From positions 930,001-994,000 of the forward strand of contig NZ_AP025459.1 of NCBI RefSeq assembly GCF_024347295.1: DNA of 64,000 nucleotides, given 5' to 3'. The DNA comes from Vibrio artabrorum. GTDB lineage: Bacteria > Pseudomonadota > Gammaproteobacteria > Enterobacterales > Vibrionaceae. Numbering within the stretch: position 1 is the stretch's first letter; each line of letters opens with the position of its first letter. Below the pieces are notes generated by a model that saw nothing but the letters and a program-made list of their open reading frames with translations, was not told where the DNA came from and ran no database searches. Shown piece by piece: positions 20,901-24,631 of the stretch. A program made the translations under genes and the position numbers.

Positions 20901-22192
20901 CACCCGCTCCTGGCTTTACGGGTGAAGCAGACATCGCTTACGTGGTGGATAAAGATGGCGTACTTCATGATGAGCAAACAGGCGTCGTCGTCAAAGAAGG
21001 CGACTCACAAGAGAATGCAGCACCAGAAGTTAACAGCATTACGACGACGGAAATCGCAGCGGATGCCACCTTGTCGTTCTCCGATGAAGACATGTTAGCG
21101 AACCTGAGCGATGCAGAAGGCGATAGCATGAGCATTGAGTCAGTAAGCTTGATGGAAGGTCAGGGCGTCATTGAAAGCGATAACCAAGGTCACTATCAAT
21201 TCACACCTGCTGAAGACTACACCGGCGATGTTCAAATTGGGTTTATCGCGACCGATGGCGAAAATCGCATCGAAAGCTTCTTCAATGTGGATATCCAAAG
21301 TGGCGATGAAGCAGCGGCGAGCGAAGGTTATACCTTAGCTGATGATGGTTCACTAACTATAACGGATGCACAGCTAGTGGATGAGTTAGGTGTGAGTGAT
21401 TCTGCACAAGTTGTTGATGTTGCAGACGCGAACGATGCTGGCTTCTTTGCCGAATCAGGTGAAGGTGAGTGGACTTACTGGCCGAACGAAGACTTCGATG
21501 GCAATTTAGCGATGAATGTTGAAGTCAACAACGGCGGTGAAGTATCAAGTCACAGCGTAAGCATCCAAGTAGCCGATGTTTCAGTACAAGGTGATGAACC
21601 ACAAGTCCAAGCTGTTCAAGCAACAGAAGAGCAACAAGTGCAAGTGGCTCAACAAGCTGATGACCACGCTCAAGAGACAGAAACGGTTATGGAAGACAGC
21701 CCAGCAGATATCACAGCAGCACCGGGTGATACCATCTCTATCTCGATTCCAGATGAGGTGAGTGGTAACGAATCGGTTGATTACGTTGATATGTCTGGCT
21801 TACCTGAGGGTGCGACGGTGAGCAACGCGCTGGATAACGGTGATGGTAGCTTCACAATCAGTGGCAACCTAGAGCAGCCAGTATCCGTTGAACTTCCAGA
21901 AGGGTACCAAGGTACGAGCGAGATCCAATTCCAAGGTTACGACGAACTGGGTAGCTCAATAGACGGTGCTAGCGGTTCTGTTGATGTTGAGGTCGATGAT
22001 CAATACACCATGCAAGGTTCTACGCAAGAGCAGCAACCAGACATGGCGGGTATGGAATCTGGTGGCAGCGACTGGACAAGTTCAGGTGGTCAAGATCAAG
22101 GTGTTGACTTCACGGACGACTCTGGAAGCTTCGATTCAGATTCTCAAACTGGAACCGATCAAGGCAACGACTTCGACCAAAGCTCGATTTAA
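2963..22192 (+). CDS. Giant cadherin-repeat surface adhesin, type I secretion substrate
   Basis: 6,409 residues, roughly 650-670 kDa estimated from length. There is no Sec signal peptide. Residues 1-215 are low-complexity (Asn/Gln-, then Gly/Ser/Asp-rich). About 50 tandem bacterial cadherin-like repeats of ~95 residues follow, each starting near NDxP and containing EDGS, QEQLL, SDxEGD, NGDGTYTF and ENFNGD; the acidic loops predict calcium binding. Other modules interrupt the array. A Trp/Gly-rich beta domain lies at ~1837-2033. A DUF4114 domain at ~2835-2970 ends in EDLYGGGDADYSDFNF. A lectin-like domain at ~3722-3886 begins DNFESGSNGW. A carboxypeptidase-regulatory-like fold plus YfaP/DUF2135-like segment (WGENPRDMDNHLWLYD) lies at ~4618-4853. 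The C-terminus (~5710-6409) has more divergent repeats and an acidic Ser/Gln-rich tail. I see only two cysteines, no RTX nonapeptides and no LapG-type TAAG site. Architecture resembles SiiE/BapA-type adhesins. The HlyD gene next door supports export by type I secretion. A role in biofilm or surface attachment is inferred. Confidence 0.93.
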   Translation: MAGENNQNNQNEDLNDAVEQTDTNDAGTLSQQQNQQNQQNTISTTIATGAENTDAADEVNQALDDNPSGAGSAEDESASGGAVQEETPESGSDSDVAQSNVVDSTVSDAGDEGTGGSDGGSGAGAQAVGGDNTEAATGGADAEGNEEQGQAVSTSAAPSATSSELGDQQVGDELDSQTVEETFAVDVQASDEEIISEVEDDFDSETVSETFKIQVESENDAPEAEQDLAYIMDEDGSITFTQEQLLEYASDVDGDELVASNVQVGADATVQDNGDGTFTVVPSADFNGELDLTFDISDGQETISSAIDLTVRPINDAPVPEDKTFEIEEDGTLIFTDADLLTGATDIEGDNLTVEGVTYDGGDGILTDNGNGTYTFAPNENFNGDVNFSFDVSDGTDTVSANIDVSVTAVDDAPVSGDLAYSIDEDGSIRLSQEQLLSQASDVEGDDLTASGLMVGGDATVTQNDDGSFTITPDENFNGDIDISFDISDGTNTVQASADLTVNPVNDLPVPQDQQFSVEEDGTLIFTDADLLTGATDIEGDNLTVEGVTYDGGDGILTDNGNGTYTFAPNENFNGDVNFGFDVSDGTDTVSANIDMNVTAVDDAPVSGDLAYSIDEDGSIRLSQEQLLSQASDVEGDDLTASGLTVGGDATVVANDDGSFTITPDENFNGDIDISFDISDGTNTVQASADLTVNPVNDLPVPQDQQFSVEEDGTLIFNDADLLTGATDIEGDNLTVEGVTYDGGDGILTDNGNGTYTFAPNENFNGDVNFGFDVSDGTDTVSANIDVSVTAVDDAPVSGDLAYSIDEDGSIRLSQEQLLSQASDVEGDDLTASGLTVGGDATVVANDDGSFTITPDENFNGDIDISFDISDGTNTVQASADLTVNPVNDLPVPQDQQFSIAEDGTLLFTDADLLTGATDVEGDNLTVEGITYEGTDGVLTDLGEGSYSFAPNENFNGDVSFSFDVSDGTDTVSANIDVSVTPENDPPIAGSTSYTVNEDNSITISDAQLLATSSDIEGDVSIDSVTYSGSDGVLEINGNGTYTFSPNENFSGEIALDVVVADEDGATDATTAGINVLEVNDPPVAGPTSYTIDEDSVLTFSESQVLLNASDVEGDVELVGISYDGPDGIFSVNGDGTCSFAPNENFNGQVQLDVTIRDEDGAEVETVINVDVLPINDPPVAGSTSYMVNEDNAITISDEQLLANSSDVEGAVSVDTVTYSGTDGVFQDNGDGSYTFLPNENFSGDISLDVIVADEEGSIDETTAGITVLEVNDPPVAGPTSYTIDEDSVLTFSESQILVNASDVEGDVELVGINYDGSDGIFAVNGDGTYSFAPNENFNGQVQLGVTIQDEDGATVETVINVDVLPINDAPVSGDLAYTINEDSSITLSQEQLLARAGDIDSDNLEAINLSTDENATIQHNDDGSYTITPNADYNGDLDLNFDIIDNDGGSVQVGLDITVNPVNDLPQAQDQQFTIEEDGTLLFTDADLLAGASDIDGDELSIENVLYTGADGVLSDNGDGTYSFAPNENFNGDVQFSFDVSDGTDSTSAVIDVSVTPENDPPVAGSTAYTVQEDGQITISAEQLLANSSDVEGDVALSSVSYGGDDGSFVDNGNGTFTFTPNENFDGDISLDVVVVDEDGATATTTAGIDVIAVNDRPETSGIQAEVDEDNAITITQEQLLANATDIEGDELTASNLQTNDPDATIVANDDGSFTITHTENFNGELDFTYNISDGENEVLTTLDLTVNPVNDAPEAGDEIFIQAQEDQTVGVTLREEPALRLDQAPENGIIEANVNDEWVVLEVGQEVPADTEVRFIPNDDALANGTHTTQIGTFDDNASVDDWGTEVDPYTREFSDGDLTVTVQSNDDPLGAWNGNTHIGHGIGDTDRQGLSGDEKLTVSVEGQDINEISFHLDGLGGWFMEESRHFTEVEIRAFNDDGELIDSMTYHKEDRNNYETDYTLTVNEPVSYFELGTVQGNGTYVVQNMTVSQTCPDEAVFTSIGVDGSEITETVELNIHAGDNEIELTAELPNITVDTEGSAQFASVVITEEQLLAQASDIDGDDLDIQNLELVGENSEHATLTDNGDGTWTVTPNENFHGEIELGYQVTDGELTDSNIININFESVNDAPIVSGPIVLSTDEDEGITFSADDLLANTTDVEGDTLSISDITYGGDNGELVDNGDGTFTFMPNENFNGEIDIDYKVFDGTDEVATHLDLTVVPVNDVPVPGEPLHTQMLENGSMIIEAKDLLSGATDVDGDILHVENLLLADQTQGTLTDNGDNTFTFEPAEDFYGEVNLTFDISDGQASAPSTARVDVEIVNEGPEVSGPIEAAVDEDGSITITQEDLLANATDVDGDNLEAVNFATNDPNAVVVENPDGSFTITPSADFFGEIEFTYDVTDAIETVAADLNLTVNPINDAPDVPDMSFTTEDGQAITITEAELLAHATDVEGDELSVVNVTSASDTVEVTDNGDGTYTLTPEQGFFGNVDLAFDVSDGTDVVAANIDLNVEFVNDAPEATPMVADVDEDGSILVTQEMLLENASDQDGDELFATSLETNDPNASIVDNGDGTYTVTPSENFNGDIAFTYEVSDGELSTYNDMTLTVNPVNDIPIVAPSLYHIEEDGSILFTQEDLLSGAIDIDGDDLSVTSINYSGDEGTVTDNGDGTFSFVPEEHFSGDLQFSFTVTDGTDEVEQDLNVHIEAVADAPDLVITDGDGVNVDDQAILVEPGGIVELNIAAALVDQDLSETLTVTVDGVPEGSVIQYDNEGVLNDQENGITSYNDTEITVTFEGETAGYQNAAGYYKVDEDGNITGVEVVYENASQVGGGGDLVPGQDQFSFQVEEGESFNLFLIPNGHQHNDFDAMQDGQYEFRAEDGSPANMDTVDPQLVFVAADGTETVIQGQNGDAIFHGGSSSQLNQDGIEHTRTTVNEDGDLVYGFEDLYGGGDADYSDFNFTIDVGEVNSQIYSGEVTVGPDGTVNLPTTAIENALQIQLPEDFNEQLEVHVTATATELSNDDSETVSQTIYINATGAHIEHAPEALPVSATVEEDGSIIITQEDLLANARDLDGDQLTALNLATDDESVTITDNGDGTYTLTPDADFNGDVSFTFDVSDGDDVVSTNLELTVSPVNDGPEAQDQIFTVGEDGVLTFNDQDLLTGATDIEGDDLSVEGVTYTGTDGVLTDNGDGTYSFAPNENFNGDVNFSFNVSDGTDTVTANIDVSVTPENDPPVAGSTSYTVNEDNSITISNEQLLANASDIEGEVAIDSVTYSGSDGVLEINGDGTYTFSPNENFNGEVSLDVVVVDEDDAAVSTTAGITVLEVNDPPVAGGTSYTVHEDNSITISNEQLLANSSDIEGEVAIDSVTYSGSDGVLEINGDGTYTFSPNENFNGEVSLDVVVTDEEGATEATTAGITVLEVNDPPIAGSTSYSVNEDEVITISSEQLLANASDIEGEVAIDSVNYTGSDGIFTDNGDGTFSFAPNANFDGDVSLDVVVTDEDGATVATNASIDVLPVNDAPVSGDLAYSVDEDGLITLSQEQLLAQASDVDGDDLTAANLTASGDATVTANDDGSFTITPDANFNGDIDLNFDITDGDATLQATADLTVNPVNDLPTVGEPQFVTQEDTSFTFTQEQLLQNAGDIDGDNLSVENVASDSGTLVDNGDGTYTFAPNENFDGNVNVTFDVNDGTATVPAEATIDVQSVVDMPELSIASDLVIASDNFESGSNGWNTGTESSQGFESGDMLGRIGGTGGEEAVSKTYDIPSDVSEVNISFNFYEIDSWDGESLQIFVGGEQLTSLDNSAFQTQDGTTTLYDSAGNEVGEVVHGVSQGEGFSGWNDQAHQINLTVPVEDGQLELGFGSTLNQEVSDESFGIDNIEITVSDADYQIIGTEDTPVPLDIDAALTDTDGSENLAILIEDVPEGSSLSAGTDNGDGTWSLQPDELEGLEFIPSGDFNGDVVLTVNATSTDVDTGTTATATQDVTIHISPANDAPEVDGDISAVTAEDNSITLTQEQLLEHAVDIDGDDLSAINLTTNDENATVQMNDDGSFTITPSENFNGNIEFSYDVTDGEDRVAAGLDLTVKPVNDAPEPQDQAFTIGEDGVLNFTDADLLTGATDVEGDDLTVEGVTYTGADGVLTDNGDGSYSFAPNENFNGDVNFSFDVSDGTDTVQANIDVSVTPENDPPVAGSTSYTVHEDNSITISNEQLLANSSDIEGEVAIDSVTYTGSDGVFEDNGDGTYTFSPNENFNGDVSLAVVVTDEEGATEATTAGITVLEVNDPPIAGSTSYSVNEDEVITISAEQLLANSSDIEGEVAIDSVTYTGADGIFTDNGNGTFSFAPNANFDGDVSLDVVVTDEEGATVATSASIDVLPINDPPVSGDLAYSIDEDGSITLTQEQLLSQASDVDGDDLTASNLSAGDNATVVDNGDGTFTVTPDANFNGDIDLSFDISDGTASIVANADLTVNPVNDLPTTSDVYANVDEDNVITITQEQLLANAADIEGDDLVASDLTLVGDDATIVDNGDGTFSITPSENFNGYIDVAYSISDGDTPIAANLGLTVDPVNDAPIVSADVAITIEEDGSYTITQEELLQFATDIEDDDMTAIIGEQGDETTVTGTVLDAETSNPVSGAEVTLTDSAGNSYTTVTDDSGNYSVAGSVVDQGTVTIEQDGSITSSFLVPAGEDVNGGVTAISEVLEETDMRIVVTWGENPRDMDNHLWLYDTENGNELDHINYRDMSHDLGEGNVVQQDVDDTNGGGPETITIPNYQDADMHYSVHNYTDRSWDVEGVEDVRVQVFVGDTLVETFSPDLSDNPSGDHWHVFDLVNGIIVPSQDVGTQNAFDLPTAEEALANENGIDISELLTGDEGDDSGDTGGNEPSVGDISIENALIIDNGDGTYTITPEENFNGEFSISYNVDDGNGGVTPAELDVTVTAVNDLSVIYDHNYTINEDGSLTFTDEQLLAGATDIDGDDLSVESVNYEGTDGVFTDNGDGTYTFAPNENFNGNVDLTYNVSDGTDVVSANIDVQVVPINDVPVAGATTYSVEEDGSITLSDAQLLANSSDVEGEVFVSNVSYSGTDGVFTDNGDGTYTFAPNENFNGDISLDVSVMDEDGATAETTAGIDVIAVNDLPVAGSTTYSVDEDNVITINEAQLLANSSDIEGDVSVSDVSYSGADGIFTDNGDGTYSFAPNENFNGNVSLDVTVADEDGATAQTTAGIDVIAVNDAPVSGDLAYSVDEDGSITLSQEQLLAQASDVDGDDLIAANLTAGDNATVTANDDGSFTITPDADFNGDIDLSFDVSDGIETVQAGVDLTVNPVNDIAVVEDVAYTIEEDGSLTFTDEQLLAGASDIDGDELSVTDVSYTGAEGVFTDNGDGTYIFAPNENFNGDVSLDFSVSDGTETVDANIGVTVTDVNDAPVAGATSYQMNEDGTITISPEQLIANSSDVDGEVSLESVTYSGSDGTLVQNDNGSVTFTPNENFNGDISLDVVVTDDDGSTATTTAGIQVLAVNDGPESEDVKLTTAEDSTILITQDMLLAQATDIDNTADELSASGLQIDPSLGELLDNEDGTWSFTPNENFNGDVPMTFNVSDGQETIVVDGNIDVTPVNDAPEAPTIEMQGEEDVVMVIDPAYIAGQVTDLDGDEISIESITVRAPANATLTQQPDGMYHLVTTQDFNGLVELGYQATDGEEVVDGSLNVDVIPVNDAPFNVGNAMMTTNEDGAFTFDAGDLMNLFGDIDTADLVVSRIITADGEDGGEVTDNGDGTWTFTPTGDFSGVSDLQVVVSDGEFETVLDVPVFVRPVADGAVISTDHDGPLVFGEDETGHLGLNVGLVDDSETLSNLVMTGFPVGFEVTDGVNTVMITEPGQYIDLFDWDISNIQMTPPENFHGEFFVTVSATTIDYGDEPEAFEDGIDTGDFETVAGDAIILTADDLIGLAENVDAGSDDEVKLVHLADRSQGEIVDNGDGTWTFTPAPGFTGEADIAYVVDKDGVLHDEQTGVVVKEGDSQENAAPEVNSITTTEIAADATLSFSDEDMLANLSDAEGDSMSIESVSLMEGQGVIESDNQGHYQFTPAEDYTGDVQIGFIATDGENRIESFFNVDIQSGDEAAASEGYTLADDGSLTITDAQLVDELGVSDSAQVVDVADANDAGFFAESGEGEWTYWPNEDFDGNLAMNVEVNNGGEVSSHSVSIQVADVSVQGDEPQVQAVQATEEQQVQVAQQADDHAQETETVMEDSPADITAAPGDTISISIPDEVSGNESVDYVDMSGLPEGATVSNALDNGDGSFTISGNLEQPVSVELPEGYQGTSEIQFQGYDELGSSIDGASGSVDVEVDDQYTMQGSTQEQQPDMAGMESGGSDWTSSGGQDQGVDFTDDSGSFDSDSQTGTDQGNDFDQSSI
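3908..5626 (+). repeat. Three tandem 573-bp copies within the adhesin gene
   Basis: The motif GACCTGCCAG recurs at 4481, 5054 and 5627, exactly 573 bp (191 codons) apart. Copies two and three are nearly identical over hundreds of bases; the first copy is more diverged in its first half. Each unit encodes two cadherin repeats, one of type VPQDQQFSVEEDG and one of type VSGDLAYSIDEDG. This points to recent duplication by unequal recombination. Confidence 0.9.
12955..13530 (+). repeat. Adhesin repeat block, copy A of a dispersed pair (2,580 bp apart)
   Basis: Two cadherin repeats (VAGGTSYTVHEDN and IAGSTSYSVNEDE types) closely match positions 15535-16110 at an offset of exactly 2,580 bp (860 codons), with only scattered differences. 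Internal duplication or gene conversion within the adhesin explains this best. Confidence 0.75.
15535..16110 (+). repeat. Adhesin repeat block, copy B of the dispersed pair
   Basis: Matches 12955-13530 at a 2,580-bp offset; for example the segment starting CGATCC(A/G)CCAATCGCAGG recurs in both. The two copies flank the lectin-like insert, so recombination between them would delete that insert cleanly and in frame. Confidence 0.75.
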
Positions 22193-22272
22193 TCGAGATG
22201 GCTTGGTTTTAGTCTGAACCGACATTTAGTTTAAACCAACAAGTAGATAGGGCAGCGTAACGTTGCCCTGAG

Positions 22273-22313
22273 CAAAGCCATGTAGAGTGACCTTTGCATG
22301 GCTTTGTTATTTG
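22273..22313 (+). terminator. Terminator after the giant adhesin
   Basis: A perfect 10-bp stem, CAAAGCCATG / CATGGCTTTG (22273-22282 with 22297-22306), with a 14-base loop and followed by TTATTTG. It lies about 80 bp after the adhesin stop. A second small hairpin (GGGCA...TGCCC, about 22249-22267) precedes it. Confidence 0.75.
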
Positions 22314-22405
22314 TCGCTGAGATTCATTCTTTGGCTTCAAAAAACTTGAGAATCCACAAGAATGTTCTTAGTTACTATAAGAGAGAGTTAAAAGGGAGTG
22401 AGGGC

Positions 22406-22759
22406 ATGTATCGTTATGTCAGTTCACCGCTAGCGTCAAAGTACATCGTGCCACCGCCTCAACATCGAGCGTTGTCGAGTGTGGATGTGCCTGAGTCTGA
22501 ATTGGAGATGCGAGAAATATTGAATAATTGGTTTGTCGATGGTTTAGCGCCCATTATTGAAAATGAAGATGACGACATCTCTGCGAGCGATTACGTTCGA
22601 TTTGAAAAGCTTAGCCGCACGGTTGGGATGCTGTTGAGAAACAAAGATTATTATTTTGCGGCGAAACGTATTTTATCGGTGTGGGAACAAGATTGCCTTG
22701 AAACCACTTATATTCATTACCTCATTTTACGCAGTGAGCGAATCACTTCTCTAAGGTAA
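22406..22759 (+). CDS. Hypothetical protein, 117 aa
   Basis: I do not recognise this family. The frame is open from 22298, but that ATG lies inside the adhesin terminator hairpin. The ATG at 22406 has a good ribosome binding site (AAGGGAG, about 8 bases upstream), so I choose it. The protein is soluble, acidic in the middle (ENEDDDIS) and probably helical in its second half (YVRFEKLSRTVGMLLRNKDYYFAAKRIL). There is no signal peptide or membrane segment. It stands alone between the adhesin terminator and the convergent sigma-factor gene. Co-regulation with the adhesin or sigma factor cannot be read from the sequence. Confidence 0.65.
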   Translation: MYRYVSSPLASKYIVPPPQHRALSSVDVPESELEMREILNNWFVDGLAPIIENEDDDISASDYVRFEKLSRTVGMLLRNKDYYFAAKRILSVWEQDCLETTYIHYLILRSERITSLR

Positions 22760-22844
22760 GTTAATGATTTGGCACTTGCCATTAGCTATTAGCGACTTAG
22801 GGTTCGTGTGCTTAAGATCTTTTTGTTTTTCTAGCGAATGAGGC

Positions 22845-22876
22845 AAACAAAAAGGGCAAGCTTTGAGGCTCACCCT
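22845..22876 (-). terminator. Terminator of the RpoS-like sigma factor gene
   Basis: Read on the minus strand, GGGTGAGC and GCTTGCCC form an 8-bp stem with two wobble pairs, followed directly by TTTTTGTTT. It lies about 95 bp past the sigma-factor stop codon. Confidence 0.7.
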
Positions 22877-22968
22877 AAGGTTCTTTCTTTTACTTAACGT
22901 TGTTTTTTTACTTACGTTGCTGTTTTGGCTTAACGTTATTTTCACCTAATTTTCAACAGGGTTGTGAT

Positions 22969-23865
22969 TTACACCCAGCCATCAAATTTGAGTCGTTTTT
23001 GAATTCTCTCGACCGCCTCTCTTTGCATCTGTCTAACCCGCTCGTTAGAAACATTCACATCCAACATTTGTCCGACCTCAGACAGTGTTTTCACGTTGTT
23101 ATCAAAGAAACCAAAACGGTGGATTAACACCTTTTGCAATTTTGGTGGAAGCGTATTGATGATTTCTTCTAAAGCTAGAGTAAAAGATTTATCCTCACAA
23201 TCTTGTTGAGGAGTTGGGATGTATTCACTTTCGCATTGATCAAGCACCATGGGGGCTTGGCTAGTTCCAACCGTTGTCGTTACGTCAATAAATCCGCTTA
23301 ACGCCACCAGTTGATCGATGCGTTCGGCCTTAACACCAGAACGCTCTGAGAGTTCTGAAATAGAAATCTCTTTGCTCATTTTCTTATTTGCATCAAGTTT
23401 CTTTGAGGCGAGGCTGTTTATTTCTTTACACACGTGAGCTGGTAATCGAACGGTACGTCCTGTGTTCATCAGTGCCGCTTCAATGTTTTCGCGGATCCAC
23501 CATACGGCATAGGTTGAAAAACGATAACCGGGTTCAGGGTCGTATTTGTCGATGGCCTTGATCAAGCCGATATTACCCTCCTCGATCAGATCGAGCAGAG
23601 TGAAATTATGGCCTTTACGTTTTAGGTAACTCTTTGCGATTTTCACAACAAGGCGCAGGTTTGATTCGATCATGACATCACGCGCTTTTTTATCACCTGC
23701 GCGATTCAATTTTGCGTAATATACTTCATCTTCACGCGATAGTAGATCGATGCCTACGATATCCTTCAGATAGTGAGCATAAGGCTCTGCAGTAGTCGAA
23801 AATGAGTTGTTAATAGGGTTGTCATCCGTGAGCTCCTGAAACGCAGTAAAGCTATCGTTGTTCAT
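22969..23865 (-). CDS. RpoS-like alternative sigma factor (group 2 sigma-70)
   Basis: 298 residues from the preferred start. Region 1.2 contains [17 protein letters not shown]. Region 2 has [33 protein letters not shown] and [15 protein letters not shown]; the last is the promoter-melting and -10 recognition helix shared with RpoD/RpoS. Region 3 covers [14 protein letters not shown] to about residue 215. Region 4 ends in [28 protein letters not shown], the -35-binding helix-turn-helix. It is a little shorter than true RpoS (~330). It fits the RpoS paralogues of Vibrio (RpoQ/RpoX type) linked to quorum sensing, motility and biofilm; I cannot tell which. The frame opens at 23895, but the ATG at 23865 has an AAGGA site 7 bases upstream and the earlier one has none. 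Being beside an adhesin and signalling genes suggests a surface-lifestyle role (inference). Confidence 0.87.
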   Translation of the reverse strand: MNNDSFTAFQELTDDNPINNSFSTTAEPYAHYLKDIVGIDLLSREDEVYYAKLNRAGDKKARDVMIESNLRLVVKIAKSYLKRKGHNFTLLDLIEEGNIGLIKAIDKYDPEPGYRFSTYAVWWIRENIEAALMNTGRTVRLPAHVCKEINSLASKKLDANKKMSKEISISELSERSGVKAERIDQLVALSGFIDVTTTVGTSQAPMVLDQCESEYIPTPQQDCEDKSFTLALEEIINTLPPKLQKVLIHRFGFFDNNVKTLSEVGQMLDVNVSNERVRQMQREAVERIQKRLKFDGWV

Positions 23866-24298
23866 TTCCTTGTCCTTATCTAGCCGACTGAACATTTCGC
23901 TATAGCGCTATGCTATTAAGTGATTAACACTTGGTTTCATTATAGTGTAGATAACAGTTTCTTCTTTACCAATAAATAAATTGCAATCTTGTATCTTTAC
24001 TCCGACAAACTTGTTACAAAAGTTTAACCTTTATTGTGATTCATCAAATGGGCGCTGTAGTTATTCAAAACATCAATATAAGGGGGGGACAGTTATGTCT
24101 GATGTATCGGTTTATCTGGATGAATGGTAGGAACATTATAGATGTGACTGGTGAAATATAGATGTGAATGGCGAAAAATGGGTAGGGAAATTGATAAAGA
24201 CAATAGCAAGGGTTGAGGTTCAATGTTATCAAAGTGCCTCAACTCTTTTAGCTGTGTCGGCTGTTAAGTCTCACCACGAACGTTTTAATTTTATCGGA
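23866..24298. other. Intergenic region upstream of the sigma factor, with a 20-bp tandem repeat
   Basis: This region holds the sigma-factor promoter, since the flanking genes are both leftward. It shows a palindromic patch near the upstream ORF start (TAGCGCTA, about 23903-23910), a run of seven G at about 24083, and two tandem 20-bp units ATAGATGTGA(C/A)TGG(T/C)GAAA(T/A) at 24138-24157 and 24158-24177. An open rightward frame (24164-24421) starts in the repeat and overlaps the HPt gene; I consider it a shadow. No RNA gene is recognised. Confidence 0.4.
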
Positions 24299-24631
24299 CT
24301 AATAAGTGCTAAGAACCTCATTGATTTGCTGGTTGATGATCTTGACTTCATTATAGATAACGGAAAGATCGTTCTCTTGAGGAGCCAGTTTATTGAGTGT
24401 GTTTTGCTCAACTCTTTCTAATGCGAGAGTGGCGGTGTCTTCACCGAAACTGGCTAATATGCCTTTTAAAGTATGCACAGTGAAATGAAGCTTGTCCCAA
24501 TCCTGTTGTTGAACCAACTCTTCGATCTCTTCTAGCGAATTACCATGATCTTCTTGATAGGTAGACAAAACGGCGTAAATAACGTCTCTGTCGTTATCTA
24601 AATAGGCGTTTAAAGCATCAAAGTCTAGCAT
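24299..24631 (-). CDS. HPt phosphotransfer protein (canonical)
   Basis: 110 residues, the size of a stand-alone HPt domain. The acceptor motif is intact: DKLHFTVHTLKGILASFG, with His in HTLKG near residue 53. Such proteins relay phosphate between a hybrid kinase receiver and a response regulator. An ATG lies 21 bases further upstream, but AGGAG five bases before the ATG at 24631 decides the start. The gene overlaps the end of the upstream response-regulator gene by 7 bases, so the two are translationally coupled and probably work as a pair. No kinase is adjacent; the partner must be elsewhere or be the gene at the left edge. Confidence 0.85.
   Translation of the reverse strand: MLDFDALNAYLDNDRDVIYAVLSTYQEDHGNSLEEIEELVQQQDWDKLHFTVHTLKGILASFGEDTATLALERVEQNTLNKLAPQENDLSVIYNEVKIINQQINEVLSTY

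Noticed and set aside
3138..21761. Many antisense and out-of-frame ORFs inside the adhesin gene
   Set aside because: They follow from the repetitive, Asp/Gly/Asn-biased coding sequence and recur with the repeat period; none has a ribosome site or a recognisable domain.
20100..22192. RTX calcium-binding repeats at the adhesin C-terminus
   Set aside because: No GGxGxDxLx nonapeptides; the region has divergent cadherin-like repeats and a Ser/Asp/Gln-rich tail.
22298..22405. Longer N-terminus for the small hypothetical gene
   Set aside because: Its ATG lies in the stem of the adhesin terminator and has no ribosome site; the ATG at 22406 has one.
24164..24421. Rightward 85-codon frame upstream of the HPt gene
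   Set aside because: Overlaps the 3' end of the HPt gene antisense, starts in a tandem repeat and resembles nothing.
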